A stretch of 64,000 nt of DNA from positions 3,224,001 through 3,288,000 of the forward strand of contig NZ_BAAAWN010000001.1 in NCBI RefSeq assembly GCF_039535095.1, read 5' to 3'. A program made the translations under genes and the position numbers. Below, in pieces: positions 45,592 to 53,555 of this stretch (its first letter is position 1; every line of letters starts with the position of its first letter). The notes below the pieces were generated by a model that saw nothing but the letters and a program-made list of their open reading frames with translations, searched no databases and was not told where the DNA came from. This DNA is from Arthrobacter ramosus (GTDB lineage Bacteria; Actinomycetota; Actinomycetes; Actinomycetales; Micrococcaceae).

Positions 45592-46311
45592 ATGATCAAC
45601 GTACTCGTCGCCGACGACGAGCTCCCCGCCGTTGAAGAGCTCGCCTTCCTGCTGGGCCGGGACGAGCGCATCGGTACCATCCACCGCGCAGTCTCGGGCG
45701 CCGAAGCCCTCAGCGCCCTCGAAACGGAATCCGTGGACGCTGTCTTCCTGGACATCCACATGCCCGCGCTTTCCGGTTTGGACATCGCCCGTGCCATCTC
45801 GCGCAGCCCCCGCCCTCCCGCCGTCGTCTTCGTCACCGCTGACGAGGACTGTGCGCTTGAGGCGTTCGAACTGGCCGCCGTCGACTATCTGCTCAAACCG
45901 GTCCGTGCCGAGCGCCTGGCGCGGTCCATCAGCCGCATCAGCGAGCTCATCAAGGACGGCAGCAAGGTCCCCGAGATGATCACGGTTGACCAAGGCGGAA
46001 CAACCCGGATGATCCGGAGGGACGACGTCAGCTACGTCCAGGCCCAGGGAGACTACGCCCGGCTGCACACCGCGGAGGCGAGCTACTTGATCCGGGTACC
46101 CCTGAGCGACCTCGAACAGCAGTGGGCGGAAGCCGGATTCATCCGCATCCACCGTTCGTATCTGATGTCCCTCAACCACGTGGGGCATATGAAACTCGCT
46201 GCGGCACGGCCAAGTGTCACCGTGGCCGGAGCCGAACTGCCGATCAGCCGCAGGCACCTTCCGGCCGTGCGGGACAAACTCGAGGCCACCCGGATCCGGC
46301 CACAAGGATGA
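45592..46311 (+). CDS. LytTR-family response regulator
   Basis: 239 aa. Receiver domain with NVLVADDELPAVEEL, phospho-acceptor Asp in DAVFLDIHMPALSG and conserved Lys in DYLLKPVRAERL. C-terminal LytTR DNA-binding domain from about residue 135 (VSYVQAQGDYARLHT, GFIRIHRSYLMSLNHVGHM). 15 bases after the kinase gene; its stop overlaps the next gene. LytTR proteins bind direct repeats and commonly activate transporters encoded nearby. Confidence 0.93.
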   Translation: MINVLVADDELPAVEELAFLLGRDERIGTIHRAVSGAEALSALETESVDAVFLDIHMPALSGLDIARAISRSPRPPAVVFVTADEDCALEAFELAAVDYLLKPVRAERLARSISRISELIKDGSKVPEMITVDQGGTTRMIRRDDVSYVQAQGDYARLHTAEASYLIRVPLSDLEQQWAEAGFIRIHRSYLMSLNHVGHMKLAAARPSVTVAGAELPISRRHLPAVRDKLEATRIRPQG

Positions 46312-46670
46312 CCCGCGTCAGGGTCACGGCCCCGCAGTCAGCTGCCCGGATAGCCCCCAAGCGTCCATACCATTCGCGCGAAGCTGCCGAGGACTCGGAC
46401 GTCGGGCAGGTCTTCGTCCGGTCACTCATCCGTTCGCAGTTGCGCCTGGCCGTGGTCGTGGCTTCCGGATTCCTGCTGGTGCTGGCCGCCTACGGCTCCA
46501 TGGTGGCGTTGGTGCCCCAGCTCGCGCAAATGCGGATTCTGGGCATCCCGGTCAATTGGATCATCCTCGGAGCGGCGCTTTATCCGGTGATCGGCCTGAG
46601 CGCATGGCTGTACAACCGCTCCGCGGCAAGGAACGAAGCCCGCTACCGCGATCTTGTGGAGGAGAAGTGA
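46308..46670 (+). CDS. Small two-span membrane protein, DUF485-like companion of the SSS symporter
   Basis: 120 aa. A basic cytoplasmic N-terminus of about 40 residues is followed by two membrane spans (about 45-68 and 78-98) and a charged C-terminus (NEARYRDLVEEK). It has the size and layout of a DUF485 protein and sits in the same place, directly before an SSS symporter, but it lacks the clear RKRHRSFVFP signature. ATG overlaps the response regulator stop, and its own TGA overlaps the symporter start. Confidence 0.75.
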   Translation: MTRVRVTAPQSAARIAPKRPYHSREAAEDSDVGQVFVRSLIRSQLRLAVVVASGFLLVLAAYGSMVALVPQLAQMRILGIPVNWIILGAALYPVIGLSAWLYNRSAARNEARYRDLVEEK

Positions 46671-48139
46671 ATCCCGCCGTCGGGCTCGCGGCTTTTCTGG
46701 GTGTGGCGCTTGCGACAGCGTCGATCGGCTTCCACGGGCTACGCATTTCGCGTACCACGGGCGACTTTTACGTGGCATCCCGCACTGTCCGGCCATGGTG
46801 GAATGCCTCGGCGATCGGCGGCGAATACCTGTCGGCGGCGAGTTTCCTGGGCGTCGCGGGGCTGATTCTGCTGACCGGAACGGACGCTCTGTGGTTCCCC
46901 GTGGGCTACACGGCGGGCTACCTGATGCTGTTGCTGTTCGTGGCCGCCCCCTTGCGCCGATCGGGCGCCTACACGATTCCGGATTTCACGGAGGCCAGGC
47001 TCGAGTCGAAAGCCGTCCGCCGGGTCACGAGCCTTGTCGTCGTTGCTGTCGGATGGCTCTACATCGTGCCGCAGCTTCAAGGCGCCGGGCTCACCATCCG
47101 GATCAGCACGGGATTGCCTTCCTGGGTAGGCTCCATCGCCGTCGTCGCCGTGGTCTGCGTGACAGTAGTGGCTGGTGGCATGCGTTCCATCACCTTCGTC
47201 CAGGCTTTCCAATACTGGCTCAAGCTCACGGCCTTGGCCGTGCCTGTGGTGTTCCTGATGCTGAACCAGACCGGCGGCGGCTCACCGGTCCTGGCGGAGG
47301 CATCCAGCAATCCCACGGGCCTCCCCGCAGCCGGGCTCTACCAGACTGTCTCGCTCCTGGTGGCGCTGCTTTTCGGAACACTGGGACTCCCCCACGTCCT
47401 TGTCCGCTTCTACACCAACCCGGACGGCCAATCGGCCCGCCGGACCACCCTTATCGTGCTGGGCCTGTTATCGGTCTTCTATTTGTTCCCGACGGCGTCC
47501 GGCCTGCTCGGTCGGGTCTTCGCACCTGAGCTTGCACGCAACGGACGGCCCGACGCCCTGGTCCTGCTGCTGCCTGGAAAGCTGCTGGGCGGGGTGCCCG
47601 GCGATCTTCTGTCGGCATTGGTGGTTGCCGGCGCGTTTGCGGCATTCCTCTCGACGACGTCGGGATTGGTCGTTTCGCTGGCCGGCGTCATCAGCCAGGA
47701 CCTCCTTGGCGGGAGCGTGCACGGATTCCGGGTGGCCACCCTCCTGGCCGCCGTAGTCCCCCTGGCTTTTGCATTCACGACGGATTCGATGGCCCTGGCC
47801 GGCAGTGTAGGGCTGGTGTTCGCTTTCACGGCGTCCACCATATGTCCGGTCCTGGTGCTGGGCATTTGGTGGCGTGGCCTGAGCGACGCAGGGGCCATTG
47901 CCGGCATGCTGACCGGAGCCGTCCTGTGCGGGGGTGCGCTGGTATCAAGCACGCTCATCGGTTCGGCCGCACCCGGATGGATTGCCCAGCCCGCGGCGTG
48001 GACGGTGCCGGCCGCGTTTGCCGTGATGGTACTCGTCTCGAGGGCTACGAAACACCGGGTCCCCGGGACCGTGGCCCGGCTGATGACCAGGCTTCATGTC
48101 CCGGAACGACCGGTGGCCACGGAGCGCCAGCTCCGCTGA
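46667..48139 (+). CDS. Second SSS-family symporter (ActP/MctC-like)
   Basis: 490 aa, about 12-13 spans. FYVASRTVRPWWNASAIGGEYLSAASFLGVAG aligns with the ActP start, and LLFGTLGLPHVLVRFYTNPDGQSARRT with the later conserved loop. It is shorter than ActP in the C-terminus and clearly diverged from it, so the two probably differ in substrate or affinity. GTG at 46667 (GTGA overlap with the previous gene) with GGAGGAGAA upstream. Last gene of the kinase-regulator-small protein-symporter operon. Confidence 0.9.
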   Translation: MNPAVGLAAFLGVALATASIGFHGLRISRTTGDFYVASRTVRPWWNASAIGGEYLSAASFLGVAGLILLTGTDALWFPVGYTAGYLMLLLFVAAPLRRSGAYTIPDFTEARLESKAVRRVTSLVVVAVGWLYIVPQLQGAGLTIRISTGLPSWVGSIAVVAVVCVTVVAGGMRSITFVQAFQYWLKLTALAVPVVFLMLNQTGGGSPVLAEASSNPTGLPAAGLYQTVSLLVALLFGTLGLPHVLVRFYTNPDGQSARRTTLIVLGLLSVFYLFPTASGLLGRVFAPELARNGRPDALVLLLPGKLLGGVPGDLLSALVVAGAFAAFLSTTSGLVVSLAGVISQDLLGGSVHGFRVATLLAAVVPLAFAFTTDSMALAGSVGLVFAFTASTICPVLVLGIWWRGLSDAGAIAGMLTGAVLCGGALVSSTLIGSAAPGWIAQPAAWTVPAAFAVMVLVSRATKHRVPGTVARLMTRLHVPERPVATERQLR

Positions 48140-48202
48140 GGCTCAGCTCAGGGAGCTGAGGGCGAGGGCCGCTGACGGCGCCGGGCGTCCGCCTGGGTTT
48201 TG

Positions 48203-48787
48203 CTAGTCGATCGCCGCCATGAGCTCGACAACCCGGTCGAGGAAGGCATCAACCTGCGCCTCTTCGTAGCCGTCGCGCCCGCGGGCCTCGGAGAAAGCGG
48301 CTCGGCGGACGTTGTCGACGCTCAGCGGTTTGTCGTTCTCCAAGTAACCGATCAGGGAGACGCACAAGGCATCGACCTCGGCGATGTTGTAGCTGCGCGC
48401 ACGCTTCTTGTCCGGCCGGCGGAAACGTTCGCCATCAGGCCGGTGCAAACGGCCGCGCAACACTCCGGAGAGTTTGCCGATCTTCAGCAACCAGGCTTCC
48501 TCGCCTTCGGCCGCTATCAGCTCGTCGCGTTCACGCCGGGCGAAGGCATCTTCGAGGCGGTCCAATGCGGCGTCCACAGCGGTGGCGTCGTAGCCGCCCT
48601 TGACAGGATCAAACGAAACCGCGCGCACATCGCTGCTGCCGATTTTCTCCGCTGCCTCGGCCCTGTTTTCAAACGACAACCGGGCGCGCTGGAAAAACTG
48701 GTCCACTTGCTTTGCGTTGTAGCCGTACTTGCTGTGCGCCACGCGCTCAAATGCTGCGGGGATCTGGCGACGAATGTCCACTGCCAC
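48203..48787 (-). CDS. DivIVA-domain protein
   Basis: 194 aa. Four short repeats of the DivIVA-domain pattern: HSKYGYNAKQVDQFFQRAR, VKGGYDATAVDAALDRLEDAF, ARSYNIAEVDALCVSLI and GRDGYEEAQVDAFLDRVVEL. It lacks the long coiled coil of true DivIVA/Wag31, so it is a small relative and not the main polar-growth protein. Function unknown; it follows cdsA by 21 bases on the same strand. GTG start with AGAAGGAAA. Confidence 0.85.
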   Translation of the reverse strand: MAVDIRRQIPAAFERVAHSKYGYNAKQVDQFFQRARLSFENRAEAAEKIGSSDVRAVSFDPVKGGYDATAVDAALDRLEDAFARRERDELIAAEGEEAWLLKIGKLSGVLRGRLHRPDGERFRRPDKKRARSYNIAEVDALCVSLIGYLENDKPLSVDNVRRAAFSEARGRDGYEEAQVDAFLDRVVELMAAID

Positions 48788-48808
48788 TGCTTTCCTTCTG
48801 GGTGGTTG

Positions 48809-49732
48809 TCAGGCGCCGCTCAACAGCGCGAAAAGAATATATGCTGCCGGTGCCGCGAAGACGATCGAGTCGAGGCGGTCCATGACCCCGCCGTGTCCGG
48901 GCAGGATGCTGCTCATGTCTTTGACGCCAAGTTCCCGTTTGACCATGGACTCCGCGAGGTCACCGGCGGTAGCCGCGGCCACCATGCCCACGGCAAGCAC
49001 CACGCCGACCCACCACGGCCTGCCCAGGACGAAGATGCTGGCGAGGATCCCGATGACCATGGCACCTGCCACCGAGCCAGCGAACCCTTCCCAGGTCTTT
49101 TTGGGGCTGATCTTGGGAGCCATCGGATGCTTGCCGAACAGCGCCCCGACGAGGTACCCGAAAGTATCGTTGGACACTACCAGCAGCAACATCACGGCAA
49201 TCTGCCAGGCACCCGCCGGAACCTGCCCGGCGGGCCAGGGACCCGCCGTCGTCGCCCCCCCGCCTGTATGGAGAGGCAGGATGGCAAAGCTGATCAGGAA
49301 AGGCACCCAGGCAAGCGTGAAGATTCCGGAGAAGACGCTGCGCGGAGCTCCGGCAGCGCTTTCAAGGGAACGCCAGAGCAGGACGGCCGTGCTGCTCAGC
49401 ACCATCGCGAAGAGCAGGCTTTCGGTGCCACCGAAGTAAGCCGCCAGCGGCATCGCCACGGTACCGGTCAGCACGGGGATGATCGGCATCCTGGTGCCCT
49501 GGGCTTCGAGCGCACGGAAAATTTCCCACACGCCGAGGACAGCAAACGCGGTGGTCAGGAGAACGAACCCCAGGGGCAGGAACAGCAGCCCGCCGAGAAC
49601 GGCAAAGAGCATGGCGAGCCCGACGCCGATGGCGGCCGGAAGATTCCGGCCGGCCTTGGGCGTTGGGTTGCCTCGTTGGCGTCTGGCGCGTATGGGAATT
49701 CCCTGCGCGGGCGCCGGCTCAGCCTCGCTCAT
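48809..49732 (-). CDS. cdsA: Phosphatidate cytidylyltransferase
   Basis: Makes CDP-diacylglycerol from phosphatidic acid and CTP, feeding all phospholipid head-group pathways. 307 aa with an N-terminal Arg-rich tail and about eight membrane spans. The C-terminal signature KISPKKTWEGFAGSVAGAM leads to GDLAESMVKRELGVKDMSSILPGHGGVMDRLDS, the CDS family pattern. ATG overlaps the frr stop by one base (TGATG). Confidence 0.95.
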   Translation of the reverse strand: MSEAEPAPAQGIPIRARRQRGNPTPKAGRNLPAAIGVGLAMLFAVLGGLLFLPLGFVLLTTAFAVLGVWEIFRALEAQGTRMPIIPVLTGTVAMPLAAYFGGTESLLFAMVLSSTAVLLWRSLESAAGAPRSVFSGIFTLAWVPFLISFAILPLHTGGGATTAGPWPAGQVPAGAWQIAVMLLLVVSNDTFGYLVGALFGKHPMAPKISPKKTWEGFAGSVAGAMVIGILASIFVLGRPWWVGVVLAVGMVAAATAGDLAESMVKRELGVKDMSSILPGHGGVMDRLDSIVFAAPAAYILFALLSGA

Positions 49733-50289
49733 CAGACCTCGAGCAGCTCGGCTTCCTTGCGCTTGAGGAGCTCGTCGATACCGTCGACGTGTGCCTTGGT
49801 GATGGCGTCGAGTTCCTTTTCGCCACGGGCACCCTCGTCTTCGCCGGCTTCGCCGTCCTTGACGAGCTTGTCCAGGGCGTCCTTGGCCTTGCGCCGGATG
49901 CTTCGGATGGAAACCTTTGCGTCCTCACCCTTGCCCTTGACGATCTTGACGTATTCCTTGCGGCGTTCCTGGGTGAGCTCCGGGATGGTGATACGGATGA
50001 CGTTGCCGTCGTTGGACGGATTGGCGCCGACCTCGGAGTCGCTCAAGGCCCTTTCGATATCGCGCATTGAGGTCTTGTCAAAGGGCGTGATCAGGATGGT
50101 CCTGGCGTCCGGAATAGCGAAGGAAGCCAGCTGCTGCAGCGGTGTGGGGGTGCCGTAGTATTCCACGATCACCTTGTTGTAGAGTCCGGGGTTCGCACGA
50201 CCGGTACGGATCGACGCGAAATCCTCCTTGGCTACCTCGACCGCCTTGTCCATCTTTTCCACGGCTTCGAGCAAGGTTTCTTCGATCAC
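49732..50289 (-). CDS. frr: Ribosome recycling factor
   Basis: 185 aa, splits post-termination ribosomes together with EF-G. DKAVEVAKEDFASIRTGRANPGLYNKVIVEYYGTPTPLQQLA and the C-terminal KAHVDGIDELLKRKEAELLEV are typical of the tRNA-shaped protein. GTG start with GAGGAGAAA. Follows pyrH after a hairpin. Confidence 0.97.
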   Translation of the reverse strand: MIEETLLEAVEKMDKAVEVAKEDFASIRTGRANPGLYNKVIVEYYGTPTPLQQLASFAIPDARTILITPFDKTSMRDIERALSDSEVGANPSNDGNVIRITIPELTQERRKEYVKIVKGKGEDAKVSIRSIRRKAKDALDKLVKDGEAGEDEGARGEKELDAITKAHVDGIDELLKRKEAELLEV

Positions 50290-50345
50290 GGTTTCTCCTC
50301 AGAAATAGTCGCGCCCCGGTCCACGGGCCGCAATGCACAATAAAT

Positions 50346-50365
50346 TTCCGCCCCTGCGGGCGGAA
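50346..50365 (-). terminator. Hairpin between pyrH and frr
   Basis: TTCCGCCC pairs perfectly with GGGCGGAA around a 4-nt loop, followed on the minus strand by ATTTATT, 27 bases after the pyrH stop. A partial terminator that would lower frr-cdsA expression relative to pyrH. Confidence 0.65.
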
Positions 50366-50391
50366 GAGTCCTAGAAATATCCTAGCCCTTG

Positions 50392-51129
50392 CTAGGGGGT
50401 GACCAAGGTGCCAAGCTTTTCGCCGAGGATGGCCCGGGTGACGTTCCCTTCGCCTTCCATGCCGAAGACAACCATGGACAAATTGTTGTCCTTGCACATG
50501 GTCATGGCGGTCTGGTCCATCACGCGGATGTCACGGCGCAGGGCCTCGTCGTAGCTGAGCTTTTCGAGCTTCTCAGCCGTGGGGTCCTTCTTGGGATCCG
50601 CGGTGTACACACCGTCCACACCGCTCTTTGCCATGAGGACGACGTCGGCATGCACTTCGAGTGCACGCTGGGCGGCCACGGTGTCTGTGGAGAAGTACGG
50701 AAGGCCTGCGCCAGCACCGAAGATGACGACGCGGCCCTTCTCCATGTGGCGGATGGCACGGCGCGGAATGTAGGCCTCGGCTACCTGTCCCATGGTGATG
50801 GCGCTCTGAACGCGGGTCTCGACGCCCGCCTGCTCCAGGAAATCCTGCAGGGCCAGGCAGTTCATGACAGTGCCGAGCATTCCCATGTAGTCGGCGCGGG
50901 AGCGGTCCATGCCGCTCTGCGAAAGTTCGGCGCCGCGGAAGAAGTTACCGCCGCCGACGACGATTGCCACCTCGACTTCGGAAACGGCGGCGGCGATTTG
51001 CTTGGCGATGGCGCGGACGGTTTCCGGGTCCACTCCAAGCTTTCCGCCGCCGATGACCTCGCCGGACAGCTTCAGCAGTACACGACGACGGGTCTTCTCC
51101 GGATGGAGTGCAGTGTTCTCGGTTTCCAT
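50392..51129 (-). CDS. pyrH: UMP kinase
   Basis: Phosphorylates UMP to UDP. 245 aa amino-acid-kinase fold. [16 protein letters not shown] (ATP-binding Lys), [42 protein letters not shown] and [27 protein letters not shown] are diagnostic. ATG at 51129 with GGGAAGG is preferred to the longer open frame. Separated from tsf by a terminator. Confidence 0.96.
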   Translation of the reverse strand: METENTALHPEKTRRRVLLKLSGEVIGGGKLGVDPETVRAIAKQIAAAVSEVEVAIVVGGGNFFRGAELSQSGMDRSRADYMGMLGTVMNCLALQDFLEQAGVETRVQSAITMGQVAEAYIPRRAIRHMEKGRVVIFGAGAGLPYFSTDTVAAQRALEVHADVVLMAKSGVDGVYTADPKKDPTAEKLEKLSYDEALRRDIRVMDQTAMTMCKDNNLSMVVFGMEGEGNVTRAILGEKLGTLVTP

Positions 51130-51230
51130 GGTGCCTTCCCGTTTGTGGACTCTGGCTAGATTATCTTGCTGGGGGCCGGGCAGAAAGCTGCCGGCTGTGG
51201 ATGCACTCGGTGCGGGCCTGCCGTTGCATG

Positions 51231-51266
51231 CAAAAGGGGCGGCCACCGAAGTGACCACCCCTTTTG
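51231..51266 (-). terminator. Terminator after tsf
   Basis: CAAAAGGGG and CCCCTTTTG arms with a GC-rich inner stem and a small loop, ending with the T-run of the arm itself. It starts 10 bases after the tsf stop. Confidence 0.85.
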
Positions 51267-51275
51267 TATGTCTAA

Positions 51276-52112
51276 CTAGTTTCCGACGCGGAAACGGGCA
51301 ACGGCAGTTGCCTTGACGCCGGCCTCTTCGAGGACCTGTGCAACGGTCTTCTTGGAGTCCTTGGCGAATGCCTGGTCCAAGAGAACTTCGCCCTTGTAGA
51401 AGCCCGTCACGCGGCCTTCTACGATCTTGGTGAGAGCGGCTTCCGGCTTGCCTTCGGCCTTGGCGGTCTCTTCGGCGATGCGGCGCTCGGACTCGACCAG
51501 TTCGGCCGGGACGTCTTCGCGGCTCAGGTAGTTCGGGGCCATGGCTGCAACGTGGACGGCAACGTCGTGGGCTGCGGTAGCAGCGGCGTCGCCCTCGCCC
51601 TCAACGGCGAACAGGACGCCGACCTGGGCCGGGAGGTCCTTGGAGGTCTTGTGCAGGTAAGCGTCAACCGTGCCGCCTTCAATGCGGGCAATACGGCGGA
51701 CAACAACCTTTTCGCCGAGAACGGCGCCTTCTTCGACGACGACCTCGGAAAGGGGCTTGCCGTCGACGTCGATGGCCAGCAGGGTCTCGAGGTCGGCAGC
51801 GCCGGACTCGACGGCGACGGCCAGGACCTTGTCGGCCAGCTGGATGAACTTGTCAGCCTTGGCGACGAAGTCGGTCTCGCAGTTGACCTCGATCATTACG
51901 CCAACGCCGCCGGTGACCTTGGCTGCAACCAGGCCTTCAGCGGTGGAGCGGCCTTCACGCTTGGTAGCGCCCTTGAGGCCCTTGATGCGGATGATCTCGA
52001 TGGCCTTCTCGGCGTCGCCGTTGGCCTCGTCAAGAGCCTTCTTGACGTCCATCATGCCGGCGCCGGTGCGCTCGCGCAGGGCCTTGATGTCAGCAGCAGT
52101 GTAGTTCGCCAT
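51276..52112 (-). CDS. tsf: Elongation factor Ts
   Basis: Guanine nucleotide exchange factor for EF-Tu. 278 aa. The N-terminal UBA-like domain has [32 protein letters not shown], followed by [26 protein letters not shown], the EF-Ts signature. Length as in other actinobacteria. A hairpin separates it from rpsB. Confidence 0.97.
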   Translation of the reverse strand: MANYTAADIKALRERTGAGMMDVKKALDEANGDAEKAIEIIRIKGLKGATKREGRSTAEGLVAAKVTGGVGVMIEVNCETDFVAKADKFIQLADKVLAVAVESGAADLETLLAIDVDGKPLSEVVVEEGAVLGEKVVVRRIARIEGGTVDAYLHKTSKDLPAQVGVLFAVEGEGDAAATAAHDVAVHVAAMAPNYLSREDVPAELVESERRIAEETAKAEGKPEAALTKIVEGRVTGFYKGEVLLDQAFAKDSKKTVAQVLEEAGVKATAVARFRVGN

Positions 52113-52149
52113 GTGAACCCCTCTGTCTAGAAATTTATGTGTTTACGGA

Positions 52150-52192
52150 CTGACAGGACGGCAGCCCACCTGGTGGGCCGCCATCCTGTCAG
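52150..52192 (-). terminator. Hairpin in the rpsB-tsf gap
   Basis: CTGACAGGA pairs with TCCTGTCAG outside and a GCCCACC/GGTGGGC stem inside, with small internal mismatches. It may attenuate tsf relative to rpsB, or stabilise the rpsB message. Confidence 0.65.
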
Positions 52193-52232
52193 TAGCTCCC
52201 CGCACCGAAATTGGTGCAGGAAAGGTCCGGAT

Positions 52233-53120
52233 TTACTTGTCTGCTTCGGCTTCGCCAGCAGCAGCTTCGGTGGCCTCGGCGGCCGGGGCTTCGACAGCTT
52301 CCGCCGCCGGAGCTTCGACAGCCTCGGCGGCCGGAGCTTCAGCAGCTTCGGCCTTGCTGCCTTCGAGGAGTTCGCGCTCCCACTCAGCCAGCGGTTCTTC
52401 CGGGGCCTCTGCAGCACCGGTTGCGCGCTGGTTACGGGCGATGAGGCCCTCAGCAACGGCGTCGGCAACCACTCGGGTCAGCAGGTTTACGGAGCGGATG
52501 GCGTCGTCGTTGCCCGGGATCGGGAAGTCAACTTCGTCGGGGTCGCAGTTGGTGTCCAGGATGGCAACAACCGGGATGTTCAGCTTCTTGGCTTCGTCCA
52601 CAGCCAGGTGTTCCTTCTTCGTGTCAACCACCCACAGAACGGAAGGAGCCTTGGTCAGGTTGCGGATACCACCGAGGTTGGTTTCCAGCTTGGTGAGTTC
52701 ACGCTTGAGGAGCAGGAGCTCCTTCTTGGTGTAACCCGAGCCTGCGACGTCCTCGAAGTTGATCTCTTCGAGTTCCTTCATACGCTGGATGCGCTTGGCA
52801 ACGGTCTGGAAGTTGGTAAGCATACCGCCCAACCAACGCTGGTTGACGTACGGCTGGCCAACACGGGTAGCCTGCTCGGAAATTGCTTCCTGAGCCTGCT
52901 TCTTGGTGCCGACGAACAGGACGGTGCCGCCGTGGGCGACAGTAGCCTTGACGAACTCGAAAGCGCGGTCGATGTAGGACAGCGACTGCTGAAGGTCAAT
53001 GATGTAGATGCCGTTGCGCTCCGTGAAGATGAATCGCTTCATCTTCGGGTTCCAACGACGGGTCTGGTGTCCAAAGTGGACGCCGCTGTCAAGCAGCTGG
53101 CGCATAGTTACGACGGGCAT
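52233..53120 (-). CDS. rpsB: 30S ribosomal protein S2
   Basis: 295 aa. Core: [66 protein letters not shown] and [28 protein letters not shown]. Residues about 235-295 form an Ala/Glu-rich tail with three copies of the 8-residue unit EAPAAEAV, 24 bp each in DNA, so S2 is longer than the usual 240-270 aa. Begins the rpsB-tsf-pyrH-frr-cdsA series. Confidence 0.97.
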   Translation of the reverse strand: MPVVTMRQLLDSGVHFGHQTRRWNPKMKRFIFTERNGIYIIDLQQSLSYIDRAFEFVKATVAHGGTVLFVGTKKQAQEAISEQATRVGQPYVNQRWLGGMLTNFQTVAKRIQRMKELEEINFEDVAGSGYTKKELLLLKRELTKLETNLGGIRNLTKAPSVLWVVDTKKEHLAVDEAKKLNIPVVAILDTNCDPDEVDFPIPGNDDAIRSVNLLTRVVADAVAEGLIARNQRATGAAEAPEEPLAEWERELLEGSKAEAAEAPAAEAVEAPAAEAVEAPAAEATEAAAGEAEADK

Positions 53121-53555
53121 GCCGACGCTCCTTCCGGCAGGTCATTCATGAGAGAGCCACACGGGCCGCTCTTACCCTGCCAATAGTTGACGGTTAATTA
53201 GCCGGACCCGAACGGGCCTTGGCTCCTGGCATCCATTGCACTTCTCATCCGGCCAATGACTCGCCGGACCGCAAGAGGCACAATCCTCCGCAGCATTGAA
53301 TCCGCGAGGATTCGCAATTGGAGGGTTGGATACGCGTAGTCAGCCTGGGACCCCCGCGCAACTGAATGAGAAGCGCTTCTGAACAAGCTTGAGGGCACAG
53401 CAAACTGCTCCACCAAGTGTACTACAGCGCCTCCAGCCTTATGACCGCAAAAGCCCCGGATTCAGCCTCCATCCTTCGGCAGGTTTCCCGCACTGTTTTC
53501 CACATAGCCGAACTGGCGGCTTTCGGACCCTGCGGCGCCAACGAAGGCTTGTTCC
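53121..53555. other. 435-base divergent gap between rpsB and the M23 peptidase gene
   Basis: No convincing gene. It should hold the rpsB promoter and leader on the minus side and the peptidase promoter on the plus side, though no strong hexamer pair stands out. A perfect 12-bp palindrome AGAAGCGCTTCT lies at 53369-53380; its CG centre recalls LacI-type operators. Confidence 0.5.

Noticed and set aside
44269..46305. A 678-codon open frame on the minus strand
   Set aside because: It is the antisense of the histidine kinase and LytTR genes, whose motifs are unmistakable on the plus strand.
48200..50158. A 652-codon open frame on the plus strand
   Set aside because: It runs antisense through the DivIVA-domain, cdsA and frr genes, all well supported.
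53198..53416. A 72-codon open frame on the minus strand upstream of rpsB
   Set aside because: It has no ribosome binding site, an odd composition and no likeness to known proteins; it lies where the rpsB promoter should be.
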